A DNA stretch of 17,259 nt from Rhizobiales bacterium UBA3584 (GCA_002375765.1 DFMV01000058.1:1-17259), one strand, 5' to 3'; numbered from the stretch's first letter, positions 7,462-14,482 are shown. A program made the numbers and translations. The notes: generated by a model from the letters alone, not told the origin.

Positions 7462-7671
7462 ATGATCACTGGCAAAGTAAAATTCTTCAACACCACCAAG
7501 GGCTTCGGCTTCATTCAGCCTGACCAGGGCGGCCAGGACGCCTTCGTCCACATTTCCGCTGTAGAGCGCTCGGGCATGACCACTCTGGTCGAAGGCCAGG
7601 CCGTTTCCTACGAGCTGGAAAAGGGCCGCGACGGTCGCGCCTCCGCGGTCAACCTGCAGCCGGCTGACTGA
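7462..7671 (+). CDS. Cold-shock domain protein (CspA family), copy 1
   Basis: A 69-residue single cold-shock domain protein, an RNA/ssDNA-binding OB fold thought to act as an RNA chaperone. RNP1 is seen as KGFGFIQP (13-20) and RNP2 as DAFVHISAV (26-34). The start follows GAAAGGATC at a 7-base spacing. It differs from the second copy at 13683 at about nine positions plus the extreme C-terminus. The gene is monocistronic: its own candidate promoter and leader precede it, and a strong terminator follows. It may not be cold-induced, since many alphaproteobacterial csp paralogues respond to growth phase instead. Confidence 0.95.
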   Translation: MITGKVKFFNTTKGFGFIQPDQGGQDAFVHISAVERSGMTTLVEGQAVSYELEKGRDGRASAVNLQPAD

Positions 7672-7706
7672 TTTCGGGCATTTGCCTCGAAATCCAAGGT
7701 TTTGAA

Positions 7707-7731
7707 AAGGCCGCCGCGAGGCGGCCTTTTT
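7707..7731. terminator. Strong bidirectional intrinsic terminator
   Basis: GGCCGCC (7709-7715), loop GCGA and GGCGGCC (7720-7726) form a perfect 7-bp stem, flanked by AAAA on the left and TTTTT on the right. It ends the csp transcript on the plus strand. The T run on the minus strand also ends the DUF1697 gene, whose TAA stop (7730-7732) lies on the edge of the hairpin. Confidence 0.85.
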
Positions 7732-8248
7732 ACGTGAGCGCTCCGGCCATTTCCGCCAGTTTGGCGATGGTGTTCATGTTGCGCGCCGTGCCCGCTTTGG
7801 CCGCAGGGATAACCAGCTTGGATCGTCCCATCCCCGCACCGTAAGACACGTAGATCTCTCGTTTGCCCAGTCGCACCTCTTCGCCCTCGGCGCGGTTGCG
7901 CAGGGTATCGAGAGTATCATCGGCCGGCTTTTCGTTGAGAAAGATTGCCACCGTATGGTTGGGCTTGGCGTTCGGAAACGGGTTGGCCTTTAAGACCTCT
8001 TCCATCTCTTGTGCTGTCCTGACCACAACGCCCACGGGCTTGCCCGCATAGGCGGCCAGCCGGTCCTCGAGCGCCTTGCGAACCTGGGTGTCACGGAGGT
8101 CGGAGGAAAACACCACATTGCCGCTGGCGATATAGGTTTTGACGTCCTCAAACCCCGCCGCCTCGCACATCGCTTTGAGTTCGCTCATCGCTAACTTGCC
8201 GGTCCCGCCCACATTGACCGCCCGCAACAGGGCGACATAGGCGCTCAT
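7730..8248 (-). CDS. DUF1697 family protein
   Basis: A 172-residue soluble protein of unknown function. The family opening [21 protein letters not shown] and the segment [12 protein letters not shown] (38-49) are the recognisable DUF1697 signatures, and the C-terminal [11 protein letters not shown] and [12 protein letters not shown] also fit. The length matches the family. No catalytic residues are established for the family, so no reaction is proposed. Its ATG overlaps the stop of the upstream reductase gene (ATGA at 8248-8245), implying translational coupling with it. Confidence 0.9.
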   Translation of the reverse strand: MSAYVALLRAVNVGGTGKLAMSELKAMCEAAGFEDVKTYIASGNVVFSSDLRDTQVRKALEDRLAAYAGKPVGVVVRTAQEMEEVLKANPFPNAKPNHTVAIFLNEKPADDTLDTLRNRAEGEEVRLGKREIYVSYGAGMGRSKLVIPAAKAGTARNMNTIAKLAEMAGALT

Positions 8249-9105
8249 TTGCGTCCGGCCTCATCGAGCGCCGCGAAATCCTCGTCGGAAAGATCGATGC
8301 CCGCGGCGGCGACGTTTTCTTCCAGATGGGCGACTTTCGATGTTCCTGGAATGGGCAGCATTACCGGGCTGCGCTTGAGCACCCAGGCCAGAGCGATCTG
8401 GCTTGGCGCCGCGCCGTGCTTTCTGGCGATGCCATCGAGTACCGATCCGGGCTTGGCCAGATTGCCCGCCGCCAGCGGAAACCAGGGGATGAACCCGATG
8501 CCGTGCTGCTCGCAATAATCGAGCACCTCCTCGCTCCCGCGGTCGATGAGGTTGTAGCGGTTCTGGACCGTCGCGACGGGAAACACCTTTTGGGCCGCTT
8601 CGATCTCCTCGATGCTCACCTGGCTCAACCCGGCATGGGCGATGATCCCCTGATCGAGCAGCGTTCTGACCGCGCCGAACTGTTCGTCACGCGGCACGCG
8701 CGGATCGATGCGGTGGAGCTGCCAGAGGGCGATCTGCTTGACCCCGAGCTTTTTCAGACTCCTTTGGGCCTGCTCGATCAGGTAGTCGGGCATGCCGTTG
8801 GGCGCCCAGCGATCCGGTCCGGCCCGCGTCAGCCCCGCCTTGGTGGCCACCAGCAGGCCGTCATAGGGATGGAGCGCCTCGCGGATCAGCTCTTCGGAAA
8901 CGTCAGGCCCGTAGGAATCGGCGGTGTCGATGAAATTGACGCCCAGTTCGGGCAGGCGATTCAGCGTCGCGATCGCTCCGTCATGATCGGCAGGCGGGCC
9001 CCAGATCCCCCGGCCCGTGACGCGCATGGCCCCGAACCCCAGCCGGTTGATGGTAAAATCCCCCAGCGTGAATGTACCAGAGGCGGCGGCATTGATGTCG
9101 CTCAT
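8245..9105 (-). CDS. Aldo/keto reductase, YdbC-like
   Basis: This 286-residue aldo/keto reductase has tetrad residues D60 and Y65 ([11 protein letters not shown]), K89 (VATKAG) and H131 (LWQLHRIDP). The opening [16 protein letters not shown] and GIWGPP, together with the late [16 protein letters not shown], closely follow E. coli YdbC (a pyridoxal-reducing AKR), so a small-aldehyde or pyridoxal reductase role is possible but unproven. The ribosome site AAAGGATTCC lies just before the ATG. It heads a two-gene unit with the DUF1697 gene. It is not closely similar to the YdhF-like reductase at 2485-3414. Confidence 0.9.
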   Translation of the reverse strand: MSDINAAASGTFTLGDFTINRLGFGAMRVTGRGIWGPPADHDGAIATLNRLPELGVNFIDTADSYGPDVSEELIREALHPYDGLLVATKAGLTRAGPDRWAPNGMPDYLIEQAQRSLKKLGVKQIALWQLHRIDPRVPRDEQFGAVRTLLDQGIIAHAGLSQVSIEEIEAAQKVFPVATVQNRYNLIDRGSEEVLDYCEQHGIGFIPWFPLAAGNLAKPGSVLDGIARKHGAAPSQIALAWVLKRSPVMLPIPGTSKVAHLEENVAAAGIDLSDEDFAALDEAGRK

Positions 9106-9175
9106 GTTGGAATCCTTTCGTTTGGTGCCACCCTAACGCCTTCAATGGGGCCAACCCAAGGCCCCCGTGGACACG

Positions 9176-9208
9176 AAAAAGCCGGCACGCGAGACCCCGC
9201 GTGCCGGC
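9176..9208 (-). terminator. Intrinsic terminator of phoX
   Basis: GCCGGCACGC (9181-9190) and its exact inverse (9199-9208) form a 10-bp stem with an 8-nt loop. On the minus strand this is followed by TTTTT (complement of 9176-9180). It lies 30 bases past the phoX stop. Confidence 0.88.
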
Positions 9209-9237
9209 CCGGTTGTCATTCGGTTTGGGCGTTGACC

Positions 9238-11223
9238 TTACGCCATGCCGATCTTGCCGCCGTCCGCCTTGGTGATGGCCACGACCGACGGTCGCACCGG
9301 CATGTCGTCGCGGAAATCGGGCCAGCGGGTCGAAAGGTCCTCGTAATAGGAGGGGCGTCCGTGGCCGTCCCAATCCTCGCCGCCATCTGCGGGGTGCTGT
9401 ACCGCAACAAACATGGTGGTGAGGTCCGGGGTCGGCAGGGGGCCGCACATTTCAGCGCCGACCGGCACGCGGTAGAACAGTTTCGAGGTGCCGCGCGCTT
9501 CACCATCGGTATCGACGGCCCAAAGCCCGTCGGTGCGCCCTGTGGCCGAGGGCGAATTGCCATCGGTCGAAACCCACAACCGCCCCTCGCTGTCGACGGC
9601 GGCGTTGTCGGGCATGCCGAACCAGCCGTTTTCCGTCGTCTCGGTCGAAAAGGTCGCGCCGACTTCCGCGATCGAGGGATCGCCGCACTGGATCAGGATT
9701 TCCCAGCGGCCGGTGGTGGCGGCGAAATCGCCACCTTCTTCGTGGATTTCGATGATGTGGCCGAAGGCGTTTTCGGCGCGCGGGTTGGCGGCATCGACCT
9801 GCTCGTCGGTGCGGCGCGTGTTGTTGGTCAGCATCACATAGACGCGGCCATTGGTGGCGTTGGGCTCGATGTCCTCGGGGCGGTCCATGGGGGTTGCGCC
9901 CAGAAGGTCGGCGGCCCGGCGGGTTTCGATCAGGACGTCCGCCTGGCTTTCAAAACCGTTTTCTTCCGTGAGCGGGCCTTCGCCGAAAATGAGCGGCAGC
10001 CATGCCATCGAACCATCTTCTTCAAAGCGCGCGACATAGAGCGTGCCGTCATCGAGCAGGTCCATATTGGCGTTCCGGTCGTCCGCGTTGAACGTGCCGG
10101 AGGTTATGAACTTGTAGACATAGTCGAAGCGCTCATCGTCGCCCGAGTAAAAGACCACGCGGCCATCCGGAGCGACGATCGATTCTGCGCCTTCATGCTT
10201 GAAGCGCCCCAGCGCCGTGCGCTTTTTCGGCGTGGCGGATGCGTCCATGGGATCGACTTCGACCACCCAGCCGAACCGGTTCATTTCATTGGGTTCTTTG
10301 GAAACGTCGAAACGGTCGTGGAAATTGTGCCATTCATACCAGCCGCCGGGAGCGCCCAGACGTTCGTAATTGGCCGCTTCGGCATGACCTTCGGGCAGTT
10401 CGCCGGCGAAATAGCCGTGGAAGTTCTCCTCGGCCATCAGATAGGTGCCCCAGGGTGTGGTGCCGCCGGCGCAGTTGTTGAGCGTGCCGCGCACCAGCGT
10501 GCCGGTTTCGTCGGCGCTGGTCTTGAGACGGTCGTGACCGGCGGCGGGGCCGGTGATTTCCATTTCGGTTTCGCCGGTGATGCGGCGGTTATAGGGGCTG
10601 CCCGCAACGCGGCGCCATTTGCCGTCGACCTTTTCGATTTCGATGATCGAGCCACCATGCGCCATGATCTCGATATTGACCTGCTCCTCCGATAGCGGGC
10701 CCTGAACGGCCTCGCCGTCGGTCACGGTCACCAGTCCCGGAAACATCAGGTGCGCGTTGGTATATTCGTGATTGACCAGCAACAGGCCGTGCTCGGACGA
10801 ACCCTCGATCGGCACGAAGCCGACATAGTCGTTGTTGTAGCCGAACTGGCCGGCCTGCGCTTGCGCCGTCTGGTTGGCGGGGTCGAATTCAGGCGCGTCA
10901 TTGGTCACCGGATCGCCCCAGCGGATCAGCACATCGGCGTTGTAGCCCTCGGCGACGTGATGGTCGGCATCGACCCCGGCCTCGACTTCGGCGAACGAAA
11001 AGACCGAGCCTTCCTGCGCTCTTGCCTTTTCGGCGGTCAGCAGGGCAAGCGGGCTGACGGTTGCGGCAATGGCCGTGGTGGCCAGGGAACCCTTGAGGAA
11101 GCCGCGGCGCGAAAAGCGGCGGGAAATCAGCTCGCCCATCGTGGGGTTGGACGTGGGATTGACGGGTTCGAATTCGGCGTTTTCCAGACCCTGGGTCGGA
11201 AATTTCGGGTTGTGCTCGTTCAT
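9238..11223 (-). CDS. phoX: PhoX-type alkaline phosphatase (DUF839), Tat-exported
   Basis: A 661-residue periplasmic phosphomonoesterase that releases phosphate from organic phosphate esters; PhoX enzymes use calcium and iron rather than zinc. A twin-arginine signal is clear: SRRGFLKGS (38-46), a hydrophobic core (47-62), and a likely cut near ARAQ (67-70). Family motifs follow as LLVNHEYTN (148-156), LNNCAGGTTPWGTYL (248-262), with the iron-ligand cysteine of the family at C251, and EENFHGYF (265-272), then WVVEVDP and the late GMPDNAAVDSEGRLWVSTDG. The length is normal. Regulation by phosphate limitation is indicated by a Pho box 148 bp upstream. It is a single-gene unit with its own terminator. 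Confidence 0.93.
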   Translation of the reverse strand: MNEHNPKFPTQGLENAEFEPVNPTSNPTMGELISRRFSRRGFLKGSLATTAIAATVSPLALLTAEKARAQEGSVFSFAEVEAGVDADHHVAEGYNADVLIRWGDPVTNDAPEFDPANQTAQAQAGQFGYNNDYVGFVPIEGSSEHGLLLVNHEYTNAHLMFPGLVTVTDGEAVQGPLSEEQVNIEIMAHGGSIIEIEKVDGKWRRVAGSPYNRRITGETEMEITGPAAGHDRLKTSADETGTLVRGTLNNCAGGTTPWGTYLMAEENFHGYFAGELPEGHAEAANYERLGAPGGWYEWHNFHDRFDVSKEPNEMNRFGWVVEVDPMDASATPKKRTALGRFKHEGAESIVAPDGRVVFYSGDDERFDYVYKFITSGTFNADDRNANMDLLDDGTLYVARFEEDGSMAWLPLIFGEGPLTEENGFESQADVLIETRRAADLLGATPMDRPEDIEPNATNGRVYVMLTNNTRRTDEQVDAANPRAENAFGHIIEIHEEGGDFAATTGRWEILIQCGDPSIAEVGATFSTETTENGWFGMPDNAAVDSEGRLWVSTDGNSPSATGRTDGLWAVDTDGEARGTSKLFYRVPVGAEMCGPLPTPDLTTMFVAVQHPADGGEDWDGHGRPSYYEDLSTRWPDFRDDMPVRPSVVAITKADGGKIGMA

Positions 11224-11295
11224 CTGTAAAGCCCTGCTTGTTGCGTTGCGGGGCTCATGGGGCAGGTGTGAGGCCAGTGTCCATGAGCGGTCGGG

Positions 11296-11344
11296 GCGCT
11301 CGATCGGCGACAGGCGGCAGTCTCTGCCGCCCTTTCGCCAGCGC
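11296..11344 (-). promoter_or_regulatory. Stable stem-loop in the phoX 5' leader
   Basis: Three nested helices stack: GCGCT/AGCGC (11296-11300 with 11340-11344), GGCGA/TCGCC (11306-11310 with 11335-11339) and GGCGGCAG/CTGCCGCC (11313-11320 with 11324-11331) around a 3-nt loop. It lies between the predicted phoX start site and the coding region, about 75 nt before the ATG. It may stabilise or attenuate the transcript; nothing in the sequence decides which. Confidence 0.5.
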
Positions 11345-11354
11345 CCATCCGCGG

Positions 11355-11388
11355 AAACTAGGGCCGGGGAATAACACTGTTATGACAT
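11355..11388 (-). promoter_or_regulatory. Pho box and -10 element of phoX
   Basis: Reading the minus strand, ATGTCAT (11388-11382) and GTGTTAT (11377-11371) are 7-bp direct repeats separated by 4 bases, the PhoB spacing and close to the CTGTCAT repeat consensus. A weak -10 (TAGTTT, 11360-11355) lies 10 bases further downstream, where one is expected when PhoB replaces the -35 contact. The site is in the right orientation for phoX, so PhoB-dependent induction under phosphate starvation is likely. Confidence 0.75.
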
Positions 11389-11467
11389 TACATCGGGTCG
11401 CGGCGATTGCGCGTTAAAGATCCCTTCTGCCGCCACGCAGGTGCTTCCATTTCAACATGACAGGCTT

Positions 11468-11734
11468 TAGGGTCAGGACCTATTAATTTCACGCTCACGA
11501 CGCTGCCGGATTTGTTCAGCCCGGCAGGAAAGGCGTGCCGCCCCTGTCCAGACAGGGGCAAGCGGCTTGACGTACCGGATGGGCAAATCCGGCGCGCCCT
11601 GCGGGGTGGGACGCAAATGGCCAAGTGGTGCGTCAAAGAACTCGACCGTATCTCGATACGCTCTTCATTCTTTTCCTGCCACTTGGCCATTTGCGTCTCC
11701 ATCGTGAACGCGAAATTATTAGGTCCTGACCCTA
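11468..11734. mobile_element. 263-bp MITE-like element with TA target duplication
   Basis: The element (11470-11732) starts GGGTCAGGACCTATTAAT and ends with its inverse. Counting the flanking TA dinucleotides, the terminal inverted repeats match at 30 of 33 positions. TA occurs directly outside both ends (11468-11469 and 11733-11734), as expected for a TA-duplicating transposase such as IS630/mariner types. No transposase is encoded. The interior folds heavily: CTGCCGG/CCGGCAG, GCCCCTGTC/GACAGGGGC (near 11539-11560), CCGGAT/ATCCGG, and a perfect 19-bp inverted pair (11610-11628 with 11679-11697). The right end supplies the last base of the dld stop codon. Confidence 0.8.
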
Positions 11735-13417
11735 GGCCCACTGCTTCTTCTTGCTGGTCTTGCCGATGCCGGGGTTGAAGCTGTTGGTGGGGTCGAGCGA
11801 TCTGTAGAAATCTTCCAGCGCCGGCTTTGCCGCATAAAGGTGCCCGACATTGTGTTCGGCGGGATACTCCGCTCCCCGCGTATCGAGCAGCGCCAGCAGC
11901 TTTTCCTTGATCGCGGGGACGTCGGCGCCCTTTTTTATCATGTAGTCCTGATGCATGACGTGGCAGAAAAAATGCCCGCAGATCGATTTGTACTGGATCT
12001 GTGCCTCAAGCTCGGCGGGCAGTTCGGGCAGCCAGTCGATCTCGTTGCGCGGCAGTGCCACATCGAGCGCCAGAATGTCTTCAACGGCGTCCGGGTGCGT
12101 GGCGCGATAGCGCACGGTGGCGCCCCCGAACGCAAAGCGGTGCAAAAAGGCGTCGGCGCCCTCCTGCGGCGTGCATTCGAAATAATCCCCGCTTGCCGAG
12201 GGAAAGATGCGCTCAAGATAGGCCCGCGCTTCGGCGACACCGTCTCCGCCCATGCGGATGATCAGATGATGCTCGAACCGGTCGCGATAATCGTTCATCC
12301 GCTTGGGCAGATGCTCGGGCAAAAGCCCGGTGATGACCTGCACGATCCGGTCGGAAATCGTGCCGCCCAGCCCCAGCTTCTCGGTGATCCCGTCCACCCA
12401 GCTTTTGGCCGCAAAAGCGGCCGGTATCCGGTCGGTGCCGAACAGCTTGATGATGAGGAATGTGTCCTTGCCGTATTGCTGCGTCAGCTTGTAACCGTCG
12501 CGATGCAGATATTCCCCGGCAATCGGCAGATGGGCAAACTGGCTCAGCATGTGCCGACGGATCGTGTTGAGCTCCAGCGGGTCGTTGGACCCGATGTAGA
12601 ACACCTGGGTGTTGGTGTCCGCCGCAAACGTATCGAGCCGCAGCGCGAAAACCGCCAGCTTGCCCGCGCTGCCCGAAGCCTCGAACAGCTTGCGCGGGTC
12701 GGCGTTGAAGCGGGCCGGGGTGTCGGCCTCGATGTCGCGCACATGGCGATGATAATCGTGGTCCGAGGCGCGCCGATTGCCTTCGGGCGCCACATCGGCC
12801 TGCGAATACTCGCCGCGATCGAGCCGCGAAAGGATGGTTTCCGCGTCATCGCCCAGCTCGACCCCCAGATGGTTGACCAGTTTGAGCGTGCCGGTTTCAT
12901 CGACCTGCGCGTAAAGCGCCAGCTCGGTATAGGCCGGGCCGCGCTGGATCAGCGAGCCGCCCGAATTGTTGCACACCCCGCCGGTGACCGATGCCCCGAT
13001 ACAGCTCGACCCGATCACCGAATGGGGCTCGCGCCCGATGGGCCGCAGCGTCTTTTCGAGCTTGTCGAGCGTGGCGCCGGGCAGGGCAATCACCTGGCTG
13101 CCCCCCGAGATCAGATCGATACGCGAAATGCGCATTGTGTTGATGATCACGATGGGCCGGTCGTAACCCTCTCCGAATGGGGTCGAGCCCCCGGTAATTC
13201 CGGTATTGGCCGCCTGGACAATGACGATGACGCCGGCCTCCACGCACGCCTTCAGCGCCCGCCATTTTTCAACCAGCGTGCCCGGACGCACGACCGCCAG
13301 CACATGCCCGTCTCCATAGCGATAGCCCTTCCGGTAGCGCCGCGTGGCGCGATCGCCCACCAGCACATGGCGCTGGCCGACAATGGAACGGAAAGTGGAA
13401 ACGAGTTTCTCGGTCAT
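11732..13417 (-). CDS. dld: Quinone-dependent D-lactate dehydrogenase
   Basis: A 561-residue FAD flavoprotein of the E. coli Dld type, which oxidises D-lactate to pyruvate at the inner face of the membrane and feeds electrons to quinone. The PCMH FAD-binding region shows QAANTGITGGSTPFG (68-82) and, further on, SSCIGASVTGGVCNNSGGSL. The Dld-specific C-terminal part ends EHNVGHLYAAKPALEDFYRS, then LDPTNSFNPGIGKTSKKKQWA, nearly the E. coli ending. ATG 13417 is chosen because AGAGGA sits 7 bases before it; the open frame upstream shows no similarity. The stop (TAG, 11734-11732) is built from a target TA plus the first base of a MITE. It is divergent from the second csp gene. Confidence 0.93.
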   Translation of the reverse strand: MTEKLVSTFRSIVGQRHVLVGDRATRRYRKGYRYGDGHVLAVVRPGTLVEKWRALKACVEAGVIVIVQAANTGITGGSTPFGEGYDRPIVIINTMRISRIDLISGGSQVIALPGATLDKLEKTLRPIGREPHSVIGSSCIGASVTGGVCNNSGGSLIQRGPAYTELALYAQVDETGTLKLVNHLGVELGDDAETILSRLDRGEYSQADVAPEGNRRASDHDYHRHVRDIEADTPARFNADPRKLFEASGSAGKLAVFALRLDTFAADTNTQVFYIGSNDPLELNTIRRHMLSQFAHLPIAGEYLHRDGYKLTQQYGKDTFLIIKLFGTDRIPAAFAAKSWVDGITEKLGLGGTISDRIVQVITGLLPEHLPKRMNDYRDRFEHHLIIRMGGDGVAEARAYLERIFPSASGDYFECTPQEGADAFLHRFAFGGATVRYRATHPDAVEDILALDVALPRNEIDWLPELPAELEAQIQYKSICGHFFCHVMHQDYMIKKGADVPAIKEKLLALLDTRGAEYPAEHNVGHLYAAKPALEDFYRSLDPTNSFNPGIGKTSKKKQWA

Positions 13418-13495
13418 GGGCGGTCCTCTTTTCTGGCCGGGGACCATAACGCCATGGGCGGGGAATGGAAGAGCCCTCGCGTAAACGGGCGCCGC

Positions 13496-13522
13496 TTGCT
13501 TGCATGCCACATTTGCTATAGT
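13496..13522 (+). promoter_or_regulatory. Candidate promoter of the second csp gene
   Basis: TTGCTT (13496-13501) and TATAGT (13517-13522, 5 of 6 consensus) are 15 bases apart; reading CTTGCT gives 16. The arrangement parallels that of the first csp gene at 7300-7326. A start site near 13529 would give a leader of about 155 nt. Confidence 0.5.
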
Positions 13523-13528
13523 GTTATG

Positions 13529-13682
13529 TGATCACGTTGGATGCTCTTGGCTACCTGATCGCCCGGTTCGCCGGATACTTGGATATCCTCAATTGCTAGA
13601 CGTTGAGCCGCAAATCCTTAAAGGATTTGGGCGGCCTTGGCGCATGTCGCGTCGGGGTCCACTGCCACTGAAAGGATCCATG
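13529..13682 (+). promoter_or_regulatory. Conserved structured 5' leader of the second cold-shock gene
   Basis: It shares the ordered blocks of the leader at 7333-7461: CGTTGGATGCTCTTGGCTAC (13535-13554), a CCGG-TTCG-CCGG hairpin (13563-13574), ACTTGGATATCCT (13577-13589), ATTGCTAGACGTTG, and GGCGCATGTCGCG (from 13639). It carries an extra hairpin, GCCGC-AAATCC-TTAAA-GGATTT-GG-GCGGC (13607-13635). ATCCT (13585-13589) and ATCCTT (13614-13619) are both complementary to the ribosome site AAAGGAT (13671-13677), so alternative folds could open or close translation. Confidence 0.6.
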
Positions 13683-13889
13683 ATGATCTCGGGCAAGGTA
13701 AAGTTCTTCAATGCAACCAAGGGCTTCGGCTTCATTCAGCCCGATCAGGGCGGCGAAGACGCATTCGTGCACATCTCCGCTGTCGAGCGCGCCGGAATGG
13801 CGACGCTGGTCGAAGGCCAGGCTGTGAGCTACGAGCTCGAAAGCGGCCGCGACGGACGCAAGTCGGCCATCAATATCCAGGCTGCCTGA
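13683..13889 (+). CDS. Cold-shock domain protein (CspA family), copy 2
   Basis: A 68-residue single cold-shock domain protein with RNP1 KGFGFIQP (13-20) and RNP2 DAFVHISAV (26-34), expected to bind single-stranded RNA. Two ATGs occur in tandem (13680 and 13683); the second is chosen because it sits 6 bases after the GGA of the ribosome site and matches the MITGKVK start of copy 1. It is a recent-looking paralogue of the gene at 7462 that kept the whole leader layout. A terminator follows, separating it from the small basic protein gene. Confidence 0.95.
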   Translation: MISGKVKFFNATKGFGFIQPDQGGEDAFVHISAVERAGMATLVEGQAVSYELESGRDGRKSAINIQAA

Positions 13890-13898
13890 TACGATTAA

Positions 13899-13939
13899 GG
13901 CCGCCTTTCGAGCCCAAGCTCCAAAGGCGGCCTTTTTTT
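13899..13939 (+). terminator. Strong intrinsic terminator of the second csp gene
   Basis: GGCCGCCTTT (13899-13908) pairs with AAAGGCGGCC (13923-13932), with a small nested GAGC/GCTC hairpin in the loop, followed by seven Ts (13933-13939). Confidence 0.93.
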
Positions 13940-13943
13940 ACGA

Positions 13944-13988
13944 GCGTTTCCAGGACAAGTGGGTAGCACTTGTCGGGCTGGGAAACGC
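13944..13988. repeat. Extragenic palindrome (GACAAGTG core)
   Basis: GCGTTTCC (13944-13951) pairs with GGAAACGC (13981-13988), and inside it GACAAGTG (13954-13961) pairs with CACTTGTC (13967-13974) around a GGTAG loop. A TTTCCAG-led core with an arm, short loop and inverse recurs in degraded form at 14884-14914 (CAAAAG ... CTTTTG), suggesting a dispersed extragenic palindromic repeat family. Confidence 0.75.
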
Positions 13989-14014
13989 GACAAACAAGGA
14001 CTTGGATCGTTGCG

Positions 14015-14031
14015 CCGTTTCCGTGAAACGG
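14015..14031 (+). promoter_or_regulatory. Leader hairpin before the small basic protein gene
   Basis: CCGTTTC (14015-14021), loop CGT and GAAACGG (14025-14031) form a perfect 7-bp stem 30 bases before the start codon. The preceding ACTTGGAT (14000-14007) is also present in both csp leaders. Confidence 0.4.
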
Positions 14032-14060
14032 TGAAATTATCTAATTCAGGAGATATCTCA

Positions 14061-14291
14061 ATGGAAGCTCCGCCCAAGGTGAGCCCGCAGCGCAAATATG
14101 CCGAGATGGAAGCGCGCCAGAAAGAGGCGTTGCGCCAGGAGGAGATCGCGCTTGACGCGACCCGTGCCAAGACCGAGCGCCTCAAGGCCCTGCGGCTCGA
14201 AAAAGAGCGCAAGGACGCCATCGAAAAGGCCGCCAAAAAGGCAGCCCCCAAGAAAAAAGCCGCTGTGCGCCGCAAATCCGCGACAGCCTGA
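14061..14291 (+). CDS. Small basic Lys/Ala-rich protein, possibly DUF6481-like
   Basis: A 76-residue, highly charged protein with no membrane segment. Residues about 8-55 are rich in Glu, Arg, Lys and Ala and are predicted to be one long helix or coiled coil (KYAEMEARQKEALRQEEIAL). The tail is a Lys/Ala-rich stretch (EKAAKKAAPKKKAAVRRK) suited to binding nucleic acid. ATG 14061 has AGGAG at 14048-14052; the longer open frame upstream crosses a palindrome and is rejected. Similar small basic proteins are annotated near csp genes in this order, and the DUF6481 label is a tentative memory match. Function is unknown. Confidence 0.75.
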   Translation: MEAPPKVSPQRKYAEMEARQKEALRQEEIALDATRAKTERLKALRLEKERKDAIEKAAKKAAPKKKAAVRRKSATA

Positions 14292-14342
14292 AGACCATTC
14301 GACACAGGGGGCGAGAGCCCGATTTTGGCCGACCTCCCATGC

Positions 14343-14442
14343 TGTCACCCCGGCCTTGAGCCGGGGTCCAGTACACTCAGCGTCTGAGACAGAACCGCCA
14401 ACTCTGCCGCTTACAGGATCCCGGATCTTCGCCCGGGATGAC
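14343..14442. repeat. Extragenic palindromic repeat (GTCAyCCCGG ends)
   Basis: GTCACCCCGG near the left end and the inverse of GTCATCCCGG at the right end bound a 100-bp unit. Each side makes its own hairpin: CCCCGGC-CTTGA-GCCGGGG on the left and ATCCCGG ... CCGGGAT (14418-14439) on the right. This matches a type of intergenic repeat that I recall as very common across alphaproteobacterial genomes. It carries no gene. Confidence 0.75.
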
Positions 14443-14482
14443 GCCGTGGGACAGGCTCACTTCCAGCGGCGAGCTGACCGCA

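Noticed and set aside
8326..10695. 789-codon open frame on the plus strand across two minus-strand genes
   Set aside because: It lies opposite phoX, the YdbC-like reductase and the terminator between them; the translation has no family motifs and is a GC-rich shadow frame.
11388..11741. 117-codon minus-strand frame through the MITE
   Set aside because: It crosses both terminal repeats and the dld stop and has no transposase-like motif; it is open by chance. A similar plus-strand frame (11512-11778) mirrors it because the interior is palindromic.
11840..13531. Long plus-strand open frame over dld
   Set aside because: The dld frame has FAD-domain motifs and a Dld-type end; the antisense product shows none.
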